Assembly: GCA_023134755.1 (NCBI GenBank) | Contig: JAGLUM010000149.1 | Coordinates: forward strand, 1-15,818 | Direction: 5' to 3' | Length of the DNA stretch: 15,818 bases | Origin: Fidelibacterota bacterium | Lineage (GTDB): Bacteria > Fidelibacterota > Fidelibacteria > Fidelibacterales > Fidelibacteraceae | Part shown: positions 1 to 10,340 of the stretch, in pieces | Layout of the letters: every line of letters begins with the position of its first letter | Position numbering within the stretch: the stretch's first letter is position 1 | Notes under the pieces: model-generated | Seen by the model: only the letters and a program-made list of their open reading frames with translations | What the model was told of the DNA's origin: nothing | Databases searched by the model: none | Program-made: the position numbers and the translations under genes

Positions 1-224
1 TTTTTGATTTTTCAAGCGGACTTCCGAAAGTACATGAACATGATAATAAACCACCACAGGGATTAGCTTTGTTTCACCGGGGGCGATTGGTCGTTTTTTA
101 TAGCTATGAAAGTGATTTGGGAGACGGCTGGGAAGACAAAGAAGTACATCATGACCCAGAAGCTATCCGCATGGCTGCGTTGCGAATGGGAGTCAATATA
201 TTTATGTATCATCTAAATCAATAG
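1..224 (+). CDS. DUF4159-type protein, C-terminal fragment (5' end outside window)
   Basis: An open frame runs from base 3 to the TAG at 222-224 and has no start in the window, so this is the last 73 residues of a longer protein. The readable part contains GLALFHRGRLVVFYSYESDL, then GDGWED, a VHHDP segment and ALRMGVNIFMYHLNQ at the end. This pattern (a 'G...GRLVVxYS..DLGDGWED' core and an 'AxRMGVNIxxY' tail) matches what I know of DUF4159 proteins, a domain of unknown biochemical function often found near MoxR/DUF58/BatA-type and large membrane-protein genes. The next gene starts 7 bases after the stop, so the two are very likely co-transcribed. The family call is from recalled motif resemblance; the function is unknown. 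Confidence 0.7.
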   Translation, partial: FDFSSGLPKVHEHDNKPPQGLALFHRGRLVVFYSYESDLGDGWEDKEVHHDPEAIRMAALRMGVNIFMYHLNQ

Positions 225-231
225 TTTATCT

Positions 232-3200
232 GTGAAACCGGCAATACAAACATATTTTTCACATATTTTACGGAATTACCGTAAACGGGAGGCGAAAGAC
301 CTCCTGAAACATACAATACTTCTGTGCATTATTATCAATGCAATATATGCCGTTTTATGTATCCTTTTTGAATCGATATGGTATCTGTCACCCAATGTAA
401 AAAGCATCTTGTGGTTTTTCCCGGTATTGAATATTGCTTTTCTTTTCTTATTAATTCGGATTGGATGGAATGTCATATTTCGTCACACACCCCAGCAAAA
501 TGCATCTCTGCTTTTGCACATTGGGCAGAAATATCCGGACATACAAGATAAATTGCTTAATCATTACCAGCTATCACAGCATAATGATACTCTTAGCGCC
601 TATGCGATTTCACAGTTTATTACCCTGCATTCTTCGAAAATATTTGATGATGCCTATACCTCAAAACCCATAATTGCAAAACGCAACAGCACACTTGGAA
701 TTATATTATTTTTACTGGCTGTGATACTGACTTTTTACCCCGCTGTATTCCGTCTTTGGCATGTAAAAACATCCTATGAACCCATATTCCCGCACAGCAT
801 ATCAACAACCCCTGCTGACACAATGCTCTATGCCTATGATTCGTTAGAAATATGCATGGTACGGCACGCGCCTGCACGTTTTCCGGTTGAATTATATCAT
901 ATTAACGAAACAGAGTTACAGCAGGAATTACTTACCCGCGTTCACGACTCGGTGTTTCATTATACGCTTAACAGCGTACGGAAATCCCGGATATATTTTG
1001 TCGGATTACGCCGCCCGCACATTTTTTATCCGCGTAAATTTCTTGTGCAAGATACATTACGCATTCATGTGCGCGAACGCCCCCGAATAAAAACCCTTGA
1101 TTTTATCGTTATACCACCGGCTTATACCCAATTACCGAAAGCACGGTATCAGGGTAATATTGACCGTATAAGCTGTATACAGGGGTCACGTTTATATATC
1201 GAAGCAAGTTTATCGGATAAAGCGGGTACATCGGTCGTTTTACTTGCAGATGATACCCTGAGAATGCGTCAATTAGAAAACAGTAATATGATAAATTTTA
1301 TTCCTGAAAAAAGCGGTCCACTAACCCTTATGTTTTATAATAAAGTAGGTATTGGCATCAAGGAGCCCTTGGTTTATTATATTGATATAGAAAACGATGC
1401 TTATCCCGTGTTGTCACTTATTCGTCCTGAAAAGAGTGATGAAATCATTCTGAATGATAATATGACCCTGCCGCTTATGGCACACATTCAGGACGATTAT
1501 GGTTTTACTGCATTCCAGGTACTGTACTCCATTCATTCTGATTATGGATATACTGATGATACTACCAAATATAAGATAGACATACCTGTCACATCAGATG
1601 CACGGATACAAATAATTGTTAATCCATGGGAAATACCCCGTTTTATTTCACCCGGTTCAGAGATTGAGTATTATTTCGAACTATTTGATAACGATATCAT
1701 TAATGGTCCGAAATCCACACGTTCTGCATTGTTTTATGCCCGATTTCCCACTTTGGGAGATCTCTATTCAAAACAAAATGCTGAGCAGGAAAATACCATG
1801 GAAATGCTCAAAGCGGAGGTATTATCAACCGAAGAAATTGTTCAGAATATTGAACAGATTAAACGGGAGTTACTGCAGGAAGGGACATTGGATTGGGAGG
1901 ATAAATCGGTATTAGAAGAAAATCTAAATGCTCTGAGTCAAGCGCAGGAGCAACTCGAAAACATTCAGGCATCACTGGAAAAACAAAAACATTTCATGGA
2001 TGAAAACGCACTGTTCAGTGATGAAATTATGGACTCTTTTGAGCAGCTACAAAATCTCATGAATGAACTAATCGATGATGAATTGTTTGATCTAATAAAT
2101 AATATCCGAAAAAAAATGGAACGCAATGATATGTCCAATATGGAAAAGATTCTGGATAATTTTTTAGAAAAAGCAAAATCTTTTGAACAAAATCTGGAAC
2201 GCATGTTGGAGGTATTTAAACGCATTCAGCAAGAACAGCGTCTGGAAGAATTATCTCAGCGCATGAAAGAAAGTCTGCAACAGCAAAATAAGTTGCTAGA
2301 GCAAGCGGATAACATGTCCACAGAAGACATGGCTATACAGGAAGAAAGGATATTACGGGAAACCCAAGCATGGGAAGCACTGAGCCGAGAATCATCCACA
2401 CTATTCAAAGAGGAAGACCAATTGGATTTTCAATCCTTTTTGGAATATATGGAAGCATCCGATATCTCTGGAAACATGCAGCAGTCAGCCCAACAATTCA
2501 GACAGCAGCAAAGACAGCAGGGGAAAGTAGAAAGTCGCCGGGCGGAAGAGAAGCTAAAGGATCTTACGGAAAAATTTTCACAAATGGCATCCACTATAAT
2601 GCAACGGCAACGGGATGATGTATCTGGTTCATTCCGGGCGATCTTTCAAAAAACAATTTATATGTCCACACAACAGGAAATAGCAAACATATTTGGAAAA
2701 GATATAGATAATGGATCACCGCTGCTACATGAATATACCAGTAAAGAAGGAGCAATCTTAGATCTTGTTTTGGACATCCATTCCCGTTTAATGACACTAT
2801 CAAAAAAGACTTTTTTAGTTGATAAATCATTAGCTATCGTGCTGGGGCAGGTCATAGGAAACCTGCAGCAGGGTATACAAGATATTGAAGAAGCACAAAT
2901 AACACAAGGGAAGCAAAAACTGCAGAAAGCATATATCTCAATGAATCGTCTGGGCCGGATATTATTAGAACGTATGAATATCGCCCAGCACCAACAAGGA
3001 AATGCGTCCGGCATGGAAAATTATTTACAGCAGTTACAGCAAATGGCCGGTCAGCAGGGGCAGCTGAATGAAGGAATGCCCCAGCCCGGAATGAACGGGA
3101 GTCCCGGTAGCAGCATGATGGATCAACTGGCGAAACTTGCTGCACGCCAACAGGCCCTTCGCCGCTCACTAAAGGAAATTCAGCAGGGTTTATCGGAAGG

Positions 3201-3591
3201 GAACAGAGGTAAACGAATTACCGGTGATTTAAACCAAATTGCCAGAGATATGGAAGAAGTGATCAATCAGATGCGGAAAAATCAAGTGAATCGACAAACC
3301 ATCATGCGGCAGGAACAAATTGTTCAGCGCCTGCTGGATGCGAGCCGCTCCGCGACATCAAAAGATTTTAAAAAAGAACGTGAATCGAAAACCGGCAGCC
3401 AAATTTCCCGTAAAAGTCCTTTCGGATTACCCGATCATTTTGGAGAACGTGAATCCCTGATCAACGCGATACGGCAAGCTGTGTTGGAAAGTGATCTGTC
3501 GCCTCATGATAAACGGGACATGGAGCAATATCTGGAATCATTGCGTCAGCAGAATTATCCATTGAATATACAGGAGGAATCCAACAGGTAA
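232..3591 (+). CDS. large membrane-anchored coiled-coil protein, DUF4175-like
   Basis: This 1119-residue protein has hydrophobic segments at about residues 28-46, 58-75 and 152-174. A mostly beta-rich, probably extracytoplasmic region follows to about residue 505. A long Glu/Gln/Lys-rich helical or coiled-coil stretch runs from about 515 to 776, then a further helical region, a Gln/Gly/Met-rich stretch near 930-990, and a helical tail. Between TM2 and TM3 lies a 'YPDIQDKLLNHYQL' motif like the 'RRxPELxDRLLxALxL' segment I associate with DUF4175 proteins. That resemblance, three N-terminal TM helices, the Q-rich C-terminus and the DUF4159 neighbour support the name; no enzymatic motif is visible. 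The start is the GTG at 232, because the frame is closed upstream and the next ATG codons lie far inside. No clear Shine-Dalgarno precedes it, so translation may be coupled to the upstream stop. It probably acts in the envelope; function unknown. Confidence 0.75.
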   Translation: MKPAIQTYFSHILRNYRKREAKDLLKHTILLCIIINAIYAVLCILFESIWYLSPNVKSILWFFPVLNIAFLFLLIRIGWNVIFRHTPQQNASLLLHIGQKYPDIQDKLLNHYQLSQHNDTLSAYAISQFITLHSSKIFDDAYTSKPIIAKRNSTLGIILFLLAVILTFYPAVFRLWHVKTSYEPIFPHSISTTPADTMLYAYDSLEICMVRHAPARFPVELYHINETELQQELLTRVHDSVFHYTLNSVRKSRIYFVGLRRPHIFYPRKFLVQDTLRIHVRERPRIKTLDFIVIPPAYTQLPKARYQGNIDRISCIQGSRLYIEASLSDKAGTSVVLLADDTLRMRQLENSNMINFIPEKSGPLTLMFYNKVGIGIKEPLVYYIDIENDAYPVLSLIRPEKSDEIILNDNMTLPLMAHIQDDYGFTAFQVLYSIHSDYGYTDDTTKYKIDIPVTSDARIQIIVNPWEIPRFISPGSEIEYYFELFDNDIINGPKSTRSALFYARFPTLGDLYSKQNAEQENTMEMLKAEVLSTEEIVQNIEQIKRELLQEGTLDWEDKSVLEENLNALSQAQEQLENIQASLEKQKHFMDENALFSDEIMDSFEQLQNLMNELIDDELFDLINNIRKKMERNDMSNMEKILDNFLEKAKSFEQNLERMLEVFKRIQQEQRLEELSQRMKESLQQQNKLLEQADNMSTEDMAIQEERILRETQAWEALSRESSTLFKEEDQLDFQSFLEYMEASDISGNMQQSAQQFRQQQRQQGKVESRRAEEKLKDLTEKFSQMASTIMQRQRDDVSGSFRAIFQKTIYMSTQQEIANIFGKDIDNGSPLLHEYTSKEGAILDLVLDIHSRLMTLSKKTFLVDKSLAIVLGQVIGNLQQGIQDIEEAQITQGKQKLQKAYISMNRLGRILLERMNIAQHQQGNASGMENYLQQLQQMAGQQGQLNEGMPQPGMNGSPGSSMMDQLAKLAARQQALRRSLKEIQQGLSEGNRGKRITGDLNQIARDMEEVINQMRKNQVNRQTIMRQEQIVQRLLDASRSATSKDFKKERESKTGSQISRKSPFGLPDHFGERESLINAIRQAVLESDLSPHDKRDMEQYLESLRQQNYPLNIQEESNR

Positions 3592-3593
3592 AT

Positions 3594-5453
3594 ATGAAAC
3601 AACGTATGTACATCATAGCTGCATTATGTTTTTTATCTCTCCTTTTTGGACAGTCTCAAACTGCTCAGGGTGAGTACCGGCAAGCTTATGCGTATGAAAA
3701 AAACGGAGAATATGAAAAGGCAGAATCACTATACAAAGCCTTACATGAATCTTATCCGGATCATTATAATTATTTTACACATTATAAGCTCGTTTTATCA
3801 AAACAGAAAAAATTTAATATTTTAATCCCCCTGCTGGAAAAGCGTATTAAAAGAAGATCATATGACCATTATCTCCGCCTTGAACTGGGGGTTCTTTATT
3901 ATGCAGTACAACAGGAAGACAAAGCACGTGAAACCTGGAATTTGGTATTTAAGGAAAAAAGCATCTCAATGTGTAAAAATTATGCGAATTACATTTACCA
4001 AGATATTATGGAATATGGACTGGGCAATACATTTCATGCCATGATACGGGAATTACGCGAGCTCACCGGAATATCAGATCTACTTGTTCAATATTATTTT
4101 TTAACATGTATGCGATACCAGGATTGGGAGCATGCAGCGAAAGAGATAAAAACGATTATCAAAACGCAGCCGAACAATCTTCGTTATGTCCGCCAGACAT
4201 TTTTTAATGAAACACCCGAATCTCCGCTATATAATTTAGTTCTGGAAAAAATCACAGATATTGACAGCGATCCTGCCCGTATGTTCCTTTCTGAAATTTA
4301 CACTTACCTGAATGATCACTATTCTGCTTATAAAGTCTTAAGTACATATCCTGAGCGCGAAGAAATGCAAAAAGCTATGATAACTTTTGCCAATCGTATG
4401 TATAAAAAGGCTGAATATGATATTTCCCTCACGGCAGCAGAATGGGTAGTTTTTCACAATCAAAATATTATGATATCTTCTACGATGGCCCTGTTGGCTG
4501 CGCAATCAATTGAACAACAATTTTATCAATATAAAAAATCTCTTTCCTTTATCCCGATGCCGTTTTCATCAACATTTACAAATATACGGTACTCCTCGTA
4601 TGATATGCGTTATGCGTCGCTGATTGAAAATGCTTTACAGCGCTATGATTCTTTATTGCTTGCCCCCGAACCTATTAATCATATTGCCCGCTTTCATCGT
4701 GCTGAAATAACTTATCTCGTTTTCCATGATTATGATCGTGTTTTCAGCGAATATATGAAGTTGGCTGAAAATAGAATTCCTCAGCTGCATCTAGATATCC
4801 TGCGTCGGATTGCAGACGTATATACTGCTCGCGGGCAATATCAGGAAGCAGTGGATTTTCTCCGAACTGCCGGTGAACGTTATCACTTAATGGTGCATGA
4901 AGAAGACCGGCTGTTACCTCATATACTTTACACATCCCTGCTGGCGGATGAAGGAGATTCATTATACGGAAAAACCGTACAGGTGCTGGCCCTGCTCCCA
5001 GAAGATGATCCTCTGTATAATGATATTCTGAGTTACGCCGGGTTTATTTCCGAGCCGGTACGTGATACTCTGCGTTATGAAAATTGGCTGCAGGCAGAAC
5101 GCTTGTTGGTGCAGAATAAGATTTCTCAGGCATCTGAAATATTTTATTTACTGCTGCAGAAAGATTCCCCCGCAGTTGCGTTTTATGGAGTGCGTTATCT
5201 TGACTGTATTCGCCTTTTGGGAAATTCAGAAGCAGAAAAACATTTTTGGGATATTCATTATGAACGAATGATCAACTCCTACCATGGTGATTTCTTTATG
5301 ATCCGCTACGCGGAATTTCTGGAAAGAAAAATGAAAAATTTAAAAAAGGCCATTGAAATATATGAAAAATATTTACTATCTTATCAGGAAAGTATGTATT
5401 ATGAATCTATACGTCAATATGTGCGTGAACTATATACCACAGGTGCACAATGA
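3594..5453 (+). CDS. secreted tetratricopeptide-repeat protein
   Basis: The 619-residue product begins with a typical signal peptide: a short basic start (MKQR), a hydrophobic core to about residue 18, and a polar cleavage region around residues 20-26. It should therefore be exported to the periplasm or outer membrane. TPR-like helix pairs are readable near residues 27-60 (YEKNGEYEKAESLYKAL), 90-125, about 400-435 (ADVYTARGQYQEAVDFL) and at the C-terminus (LKKAIEIYEKYL); the middle looks like divergent alpha-helical repeats. TPR proteins act as protein-interaction scaffolds; no catalytic motif is visible. It starts two bases after the preceding stop, with AGG at 3586-3588 as the likely ribosome site; the stronger AGGAGG at 3572-3577 is too far away. 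Its stop overlaps the cdd start (ATGA). Context suggests it partners the upstream membrane protein, which is inference. Confidence 0.8.
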   Translation: MKQRMYIIAALCFLSLLFGQSQTAQGEYRQAYAYEKNGEYEKAESLYKALHESYPDHYNYFTHYKLVLSKQKKFNILIPLLEKRIKRRSYDHYLRLELGVLYYAVQQEDKARETWNLVFKEKSISMCKNYANYIYQDIMEYGLGNTFHAMIRELRELTGISDLLVQYYFLTCMRYQDWEHAAKEIKTIIKTQPNNLRYVRQTFFNETPESPLYNLVLEKITDIDSDPARMFLSEIYTYLNDHYSAYKVLSTYPEREEMQKAMITFANRMYKKAEYDISLTAAEWVVFHNQNIMISSTMALLAAQSIEQQFYQYKKSLSFIPMPFSSTFTNIRYSSYDMRYASLIENALQRYDSLLLAPEPINHIARFHRAEITYLVFHDYDRVFSEYMKLAENRIPQLHLDILRRIADVYTARGQYQEAVDFLRTAGERYHLMVHEEDRLLPHILYTSLLADEGDSLYGKTVQVLALLPEDDPLYNDILSYAGFISEPVRDTLRYENWLQAERLLVQNKISQASEIFYLLLQKDSPAVAFYGVRYLDCIRLLGNSEAEKHFWDIHYERMINSYHGDFFMIRYAEFLERKMKNLKKAIEIYEKYLLSYQESMYYESIRQYVRELYTTGAQ

Positions 5454-5851
5454 TAGATCAAAATAAACAGAATACGCTAATTGCGGCAGCTATGCAGGCT
5501 CGCCATGAAGCATATGCACCCTATTCCCACTTTTATGTGGGTGTAGCCTTGTTAACAAAAGATAATGAGATTATAACCGGAATTAACATGGAAAATAGCA
5601 GCTACGGTTTATCGGTTTGTGCCGAGCGAAATGCTATTGCGACAGCGATAGGAAAAGGGAAGCGTGATTTTCAAGCTATGGCCATTGTAAGTCGGGGAGG
5701 TGTAACACCCTGTGGTGCCTGCCGGCAAGTAATTTTTGATATCTGCGGCAATATTGATATAATTCTTGCAGACGAAGAAGGGAAAATTCGCGACATAACC
5801 AGTACAGAAACTTTATTACCCAATGCATTTGGCAATAAAGACTTAGTATAG
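5450..5851 (+). CDS. cdd: cytidine deaminase
   Basis: Converts cytidine and deoxycytidine to uridine and deoxyuridine with release of ammonia, in the cytoplasmic pyrimidine salvage pathway. At 133 residues it has the usual length of the small homotetrameric bacterial/eukaryotic form. Visible motifs are the substrate-binding NMEN at 46-49, the CAE motif with zinc ligand Cys57 and proton-shuttling Glu59, and PCGAC with zinc ligands Cys88 and Cys91. The C-terminal LLPNAFG is also typical of the family. The ATG overlaps the stop of the TPR gene (ATGA), and AGGTG at 5441-5445 is a possible ribosome site, so it is translationally coupled to an envelope gene. It is followed 8 bases later by udk, which can phosphorylate its uridine product. 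The identification is secure. Confidence 0.97.
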   Translation: MIDQNKQNTLIAAAMQARHEAYAPYSHFYVGVALLTKDNEIITGINMENSSYGLSVCAERNAIATAIGKGKRDFQAMAIVSRGGVTPCGACRQVIFDICGNIDIILADEEGKIRDITSTETLLPNAFGNKDLV

Positions 5852-5859
5852 GATAGGAT

Positions 5860-6480
5860 ATGGAAAAAATTATTATTATTGGAATTGCCGGAGGCAGTGG
5901 TTCCGGAAAAACATCAGTTGCAAAAGCTTTAGTAAAAGATATGCATCTAAACGGTACCATCATTATTGAACAAGACTGGTATTATCGTGATTTATCGCAT
6001 CTTCCGCTTGAAGAACGAATGAAATGGAATTTTGACCATCCCGATTCTGTAGAATTTGATCTATTAATTTCAGATCTGAAGGCAATGATAGCCGGAAAAA
6101 CTGTGAAGGTACCCCAATATAATTATGTAACACATTCCCGTGCAAAAGAGACCATGACGGTGACACCACAAAAGGTGGTTATTATTGAAGGGATTTTGAC
6201 CTTATATGATTCGGAATTGCGCGAGTTGCTGGATATAAAAATATTTGTTGATACTGATCCGGATATCCGTTTTATCCGACGTTTGAAACGCGATATCTAT
6301 GAACGCGGCCGGGCTATTGATAATGTTATCGATCAATACATGCAGACCGTACGTCCCATGCATCAGACCTTTGTAGAGCCCTGTAAGCGACTTGCAGATA
6401 TCATTATTCCTGAAGGTGGCAGAAATAGAGTTGCCATTGATCTATTGAGAACAAAAATTTCATCATTATTAGTAGAATAA
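5860..6480 (+). CDS. udk: uridine kinase (uridine/cytidine kinase)
   Basis: Phosphorylates uridine (and cytidine) to UMP (CMP) with ATP or GTP in pyrimidine salvage. The 206-residue length is standard. The P-loop GGSGSGKTS spans residues 11-19, followed by the conserved QDWYYRDL segment near residue 38, the NFDHPDS motif, the YNYVTHSR nucleoside-binding segment, and an IIEGIL strand ahead of a '[17 protein letters not shown]' lid region. The late [16 protein letters not shown] segment is also diagnostic. An AGGA at 5850-5853 sits 6 bases before the ATG, overlapping the cdd stop codon. Its position between cdd and tdk fits a complete salvage cassette. I see no missing key residue. Confidence 0.96.
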   Translation: MEKIIIIGIAGGSGSGKTSVAKALVKDMHLNGTIIIEQDWYYRDLSHLPLEERMKWNFDHPDSVEFDLLISDLKAMIAGKTVKVPQYNYVTHSRAKETMTVTPQKVVIIEGILTLYDSELRELLDIKIFVDTDPDIRFIRRLKRDIYERGRAIDNVIDQYMQTVRPMHQTFVEPCKRLADIIIPEGGRNRVAIDLLRTKISSLLVE

Positions 6481-6491
6481 GGAAAAAAATT

Positions 6492-7082
6492 ATGGCATCA
6501 GGATGGCGTCCTCAAAATGGGTGTATCGAAGTGATCTGCGGCAGTATGTTCAGCGGTAAAACCGAAGAACTTATCCGCCGGTTGCGTCGCGCACAAATTG
6601 CGAAACAGAAAGTGGTTGTTTTCAAGCCCAAAATTGATAACCGTTTTCATAAAGAAAAAATTGTAAGTCACAGCAAACAGGAAATTCAAAGCATCGTAAT
6701 AAAGGATGCGGAAGAAATTTTACAACATACGGTATTTGCACAGGTCATTGGCATAGATGAAGCCCAATTTTTTGGCAATAACTTGATTGAAATTGCTCAA
6801 AATTTAGCTGATTGTGGAAAACGTGTCATTATTGCGGGGCTGGACAAGGATTATCGCAGTATCCCTTTTGGACCTATTCCTCAGCTGTTGGCGATTGCGG
6901 AAGAAATTACTAAAACACATGCGATTTGTATGCGATGCGGAGCATCGGCAAATTACACACAGCGTATTACCGCTTCAACGGAACGGGTGGTAGTCGGTGC
7001 CGGAGAAATTTATGAAGCCCGGTGTCGGCATTGTTTTGAACCACCCGATGACAGTGATGAAATGAAAGCCACTAATAAATAA
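6492..7082 (+). CDS. tdk: thymidine kinase, type II (zinc-containing)
   Basis: Phosphorylates thymidine (and deoxyuridine) to the monophosphate. The 196-residue protein carries the P-loop GSMFSGKT at residues 17-24, the Walker-B-like GIDEAQFF with catalytic Glu90, and the [13 protein letters not shown] segment. The structural zinc site is formed by Cys146 and Cys149 (CMRC) and Cys178 and Cys181 (CRHC), and the C-terminal thymidine-binding lasso surrounds [13 protein letters not shown]. These define the small tetrameric TK1-like family. An AAGGA at 6479-6483 lies 8 bases upstream of the ATG. It is the last gene of the first operon: a rho-independent terminator begins about 30 bases after its stop. 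It completes the cdd-udk-tdk set. Confidence 0.96.
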   Translation: MASGWRPQNGCIEVICGSMFSGKTEELIRRLRRAQIAKQKVVVFKPKIDNRFHKEKIVSHSKQEIQSIVIKDAEEILQHTVFAQVIGIDEAQFFGNNLIEIAQNLADCGKRVIIAGLDKDYRSIPFGPIPQLLAIAEEITKTHAICMRCGASANYTQRITASTERVVVGAGEIYEARCRHCFEPPDDSDEMKATNK

Positions 7083-7114
7083 ATATAAATAAATAATACA
7101 TAATAATAAAATCC

Positions 7115-7141
7115 GAGCGAGTCAACGTATTCGCTCTTTTT
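7115..7141 (+). terminator. rho-independent terminator after tdk
   Basis: GAGCGA (7115-7120) pairs with TCGCTC (7131-7136). The stem can extend by one G-U and one U-A pair to 8 bp, leaving a 6-base loop, and it runs directly into a T run at 7137-7141. It separates the long upstream operon from groEL. Confidence 0.85.
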
Positions 7142-7174
7142 ATTAATCTGAATTTTCGTAGTCAATCTATTTAA

Positions 7175-8947
<1,773 letters not shown>

Positions 8948-8972
8948 ACATAACTGAAATTAATATATACTC

Positions 8973-9003
8973 AAAAGACCCTGTCTTATCGGGGTCTTTT
9001 TTT
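8973..9003 (+). terminator. rho-independent terminator after groEL
   Basis: AAAAGACCC (8973-8981) pairs with GGGTCTTTT (8992-9000). The inner T8982-G8991 and G8983-C8990 pairs extend the stem to 11 bp around a 6-base loop, and the T run continues to 9003. This is a strong stem with a U tract 26 bases after the groEL stop. Confidence 0.92.
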
Positions 9004-9050
9004 ATATGTATAGAAAATAAAAACGTGAAATAGCTTCCGGTATATCCAGT

Positions 9051-9078
9051 TTGACGATCAAATCCGATTTTATAGATT
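9051..9078 (+). promoter_or_regulatory. candidate sigma-70-like promoter for the envC-kinase-nucleotidyltransferase operon
   Basis: TTGACG (9051-9056) is 5/6 to the -35 consensus and TAGATT (9073-9078) is 4/6 to the -10 consensus, with a 16-base spacer. It lies between the groEL terminator and the envC-like start, where a promoter is required. Motif resemblance only. Confidence 0.35.
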
Positions 9079-9081
9079 AAA

Positions 9082-9117
9082 AATAAAATTTATTTTATTC
9101 CTGAACATTAATATGTT
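9082..9117. repeat. two short AT-rich inverted repeats upstream of the envC-like gene
   Basis: AATAAAAT (9082-9089) and ATTTTATT (9092-9099) form a perfect 8-bp inverted repeat with a 2-base spacer. AACAT (9104-9108) and ATGTT (9113-9117) form a second one with a 4-base spacer, ending 8 bases before the start codon. They occupy the presumed 5' leader where no Shine-Dalgarno is visible. They may be operator-like, or a by-product of the AT-rich composition. Confidence 0.4.
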
Positions 9118-9125
9118 ATTTTACC

Positions 9126-10331
9126 ATGATGAGAATTAAAAATGCATTTTACGTCATACTTCTTTTTTTCGGAATGATAATCAGCATATGTCCTGCGGAT
9201 TCTATTGATGATTATGATAAAAAAATTGATAAAAGCACAAAACAACTGAAGCAGCTTGACAAGCAGATCGCTACGCTAAAATCCGGAATTAAAAAATATC
9301 AGCAGCAAGAAAAAGGAATTATTCGCGAATTGGATAATACCCAACAGCAAATTTCGCTGACGTCTGATAAAATACGTGTTCAGCAAAAGGAATTAAATCT
9401 GCGCTGGGGAAAGCAATCACAACTTAAAAAGGATTATCAGCAGGCACAGGCTAACAGCGAGGAGCTGCAGGTACGCTATAAAAATCGTGTTATACGTGCA
9501 TATAAATTGCGTCCTAACAGACAATGGGATCTTTTTATTGATGCTGCTTCACCCCGTGAGTTTTATTATCGGGTAAAATATATTACCGCAATAAACCGTG
9601 TTGACCGGCAACTATATCGGGATATTCTGACCAATATCAATCTGATTGATTTACGGCAGATCCAGATTGCTGAAGAAACAAAAGAAATAAAACGCAGTGT
9701 TGCTTCAATGGAAAATGAGCAGAGCATCCTAAAAAGATTAAAATCGGAAAAAGAAAAACAGCACAATAAAATTAAATCTGATAAAGACTTACTTGCACAG
9801 CAAATTCAAGAGAAAGAAAAATCTAAAAAAGAAATACAGGGTATTATTGAAAAGACTCAACGAGATAAAAAAGTGTATTTGGTGCGTTTGGAAGAAGAAC
9901 GAAAAAAACGCGAAATTGTAGAAGGTCCTTTTGTTAATAAAAAAGGAAAATTACCCTGGCCGGCAGAAGGAAAAATTGTCAGTAATTTTGGGAAACATAC
10001 CCACCCGGTGTTAGGTACAATAACAGAAAATTCCGGTATTGATATTGAAGCAAGAAACGGAAGTCCCGTTCGTGCAGTAAGCGATGGTATGGTCGTTACA
10101 GTTACTTGGTTGCGAGGATTTGGAAACACGATCATCGTGATACACGATAACAGTTATTATACAGTGTATTCTCATGTAGAAAATATTATTGTTGTACAAG
10201 ATGAATATGTTGATGCCGGTCAGCAGCTGGCATCAGTAAGCGACGACGGTTCCATGGATGGCTCTAAACTGCACTTTGAATTATGGCAGGAACAGCAAAA
10301 ATTAAATCCAAAATACTGGCTGCGAAATTAA
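9126..10331 (+). CDS. EnvC-like murein hydrolase activator (coiled coil plus degenerate M23/LytM domain)
   Basis: The 401-residue product has a signal peptide (about residues 1-23), then a long Lys/Gln/Glu-rich coiled coil to about residue 265, then a LytM/M23 domain beginning at LPWPAEGKIVSNFG. This is the EnvC architecture: EnvC acts in the periplasm, switching on cell-wall amidases during daughter-cell separation. In active M23 peptidases the zinc is held by His and Asp of HxxxD and the second His of HxH. Here the first is Asn302 (NSGID, Asp306 kept), and HxH is KLH (Lys381, His383), although His350 in YSH remains. With one zinc ligand and one catalytic His lost, it is probably not a peptidase but a regulator. 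No Shine-Dalgarno is visible, and an ATG at 9129 is an alternative start. It is followed 9 bases later by the kinase-RapZ gene. Confidence 0.88.
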   Translation: MMRIKNAFYVILLFFGMIISICPADSIDDYDKKIDKSTKQLKQLDKQIATLKSGIKKYQQQEKGIIRELDNTQQQISLTSDKIRVQQKELNLRWGKQSQLKKDYQQAQANSEELQVRYKNRVIRAYKLRPNRQWDLFIDAASPREFYYRVKYITAINRVDRQLYRDILTNINLIDLRQIQIAEETKEIKRSVASMENEQSILKRLKSEKEKQHNKIKSDKDLLAQQIQEKEKSKKEIQGIIEKTQRDKKVYLVRLEEERKKREIVEGPFVNKKGKLPWPAEGKIVSNFGKHTHPVLGTITENSGIDIEARNGSPVRAVSDGMVVTVTWLRGFGNTIIVIHDNSYYTVYSHVENIIVVQDEYVDAGQQLASVSDDGSMDGSKLHFELWQEQQKLNPKYWLRN

Positions 10332-10340
10332 AGGATAGTT

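Noticed and set aside
2658..3014. Antisense open frame of about 118 codons inside the large membrane-protein gene
   Set aside because: It lies opposite a Gln/Glu-rich coding stretch, shows no recognisable motif or ribosome site, and is a typical composition shadow.
3572..3577. AGGAGG as the ribosome site of the TPR gene
   Set aside because: It ends 16 bases before the ATG at 3594, too far for normal initiation; it lies within the coding end of the preceding gene, and no closer in-frame start exists.
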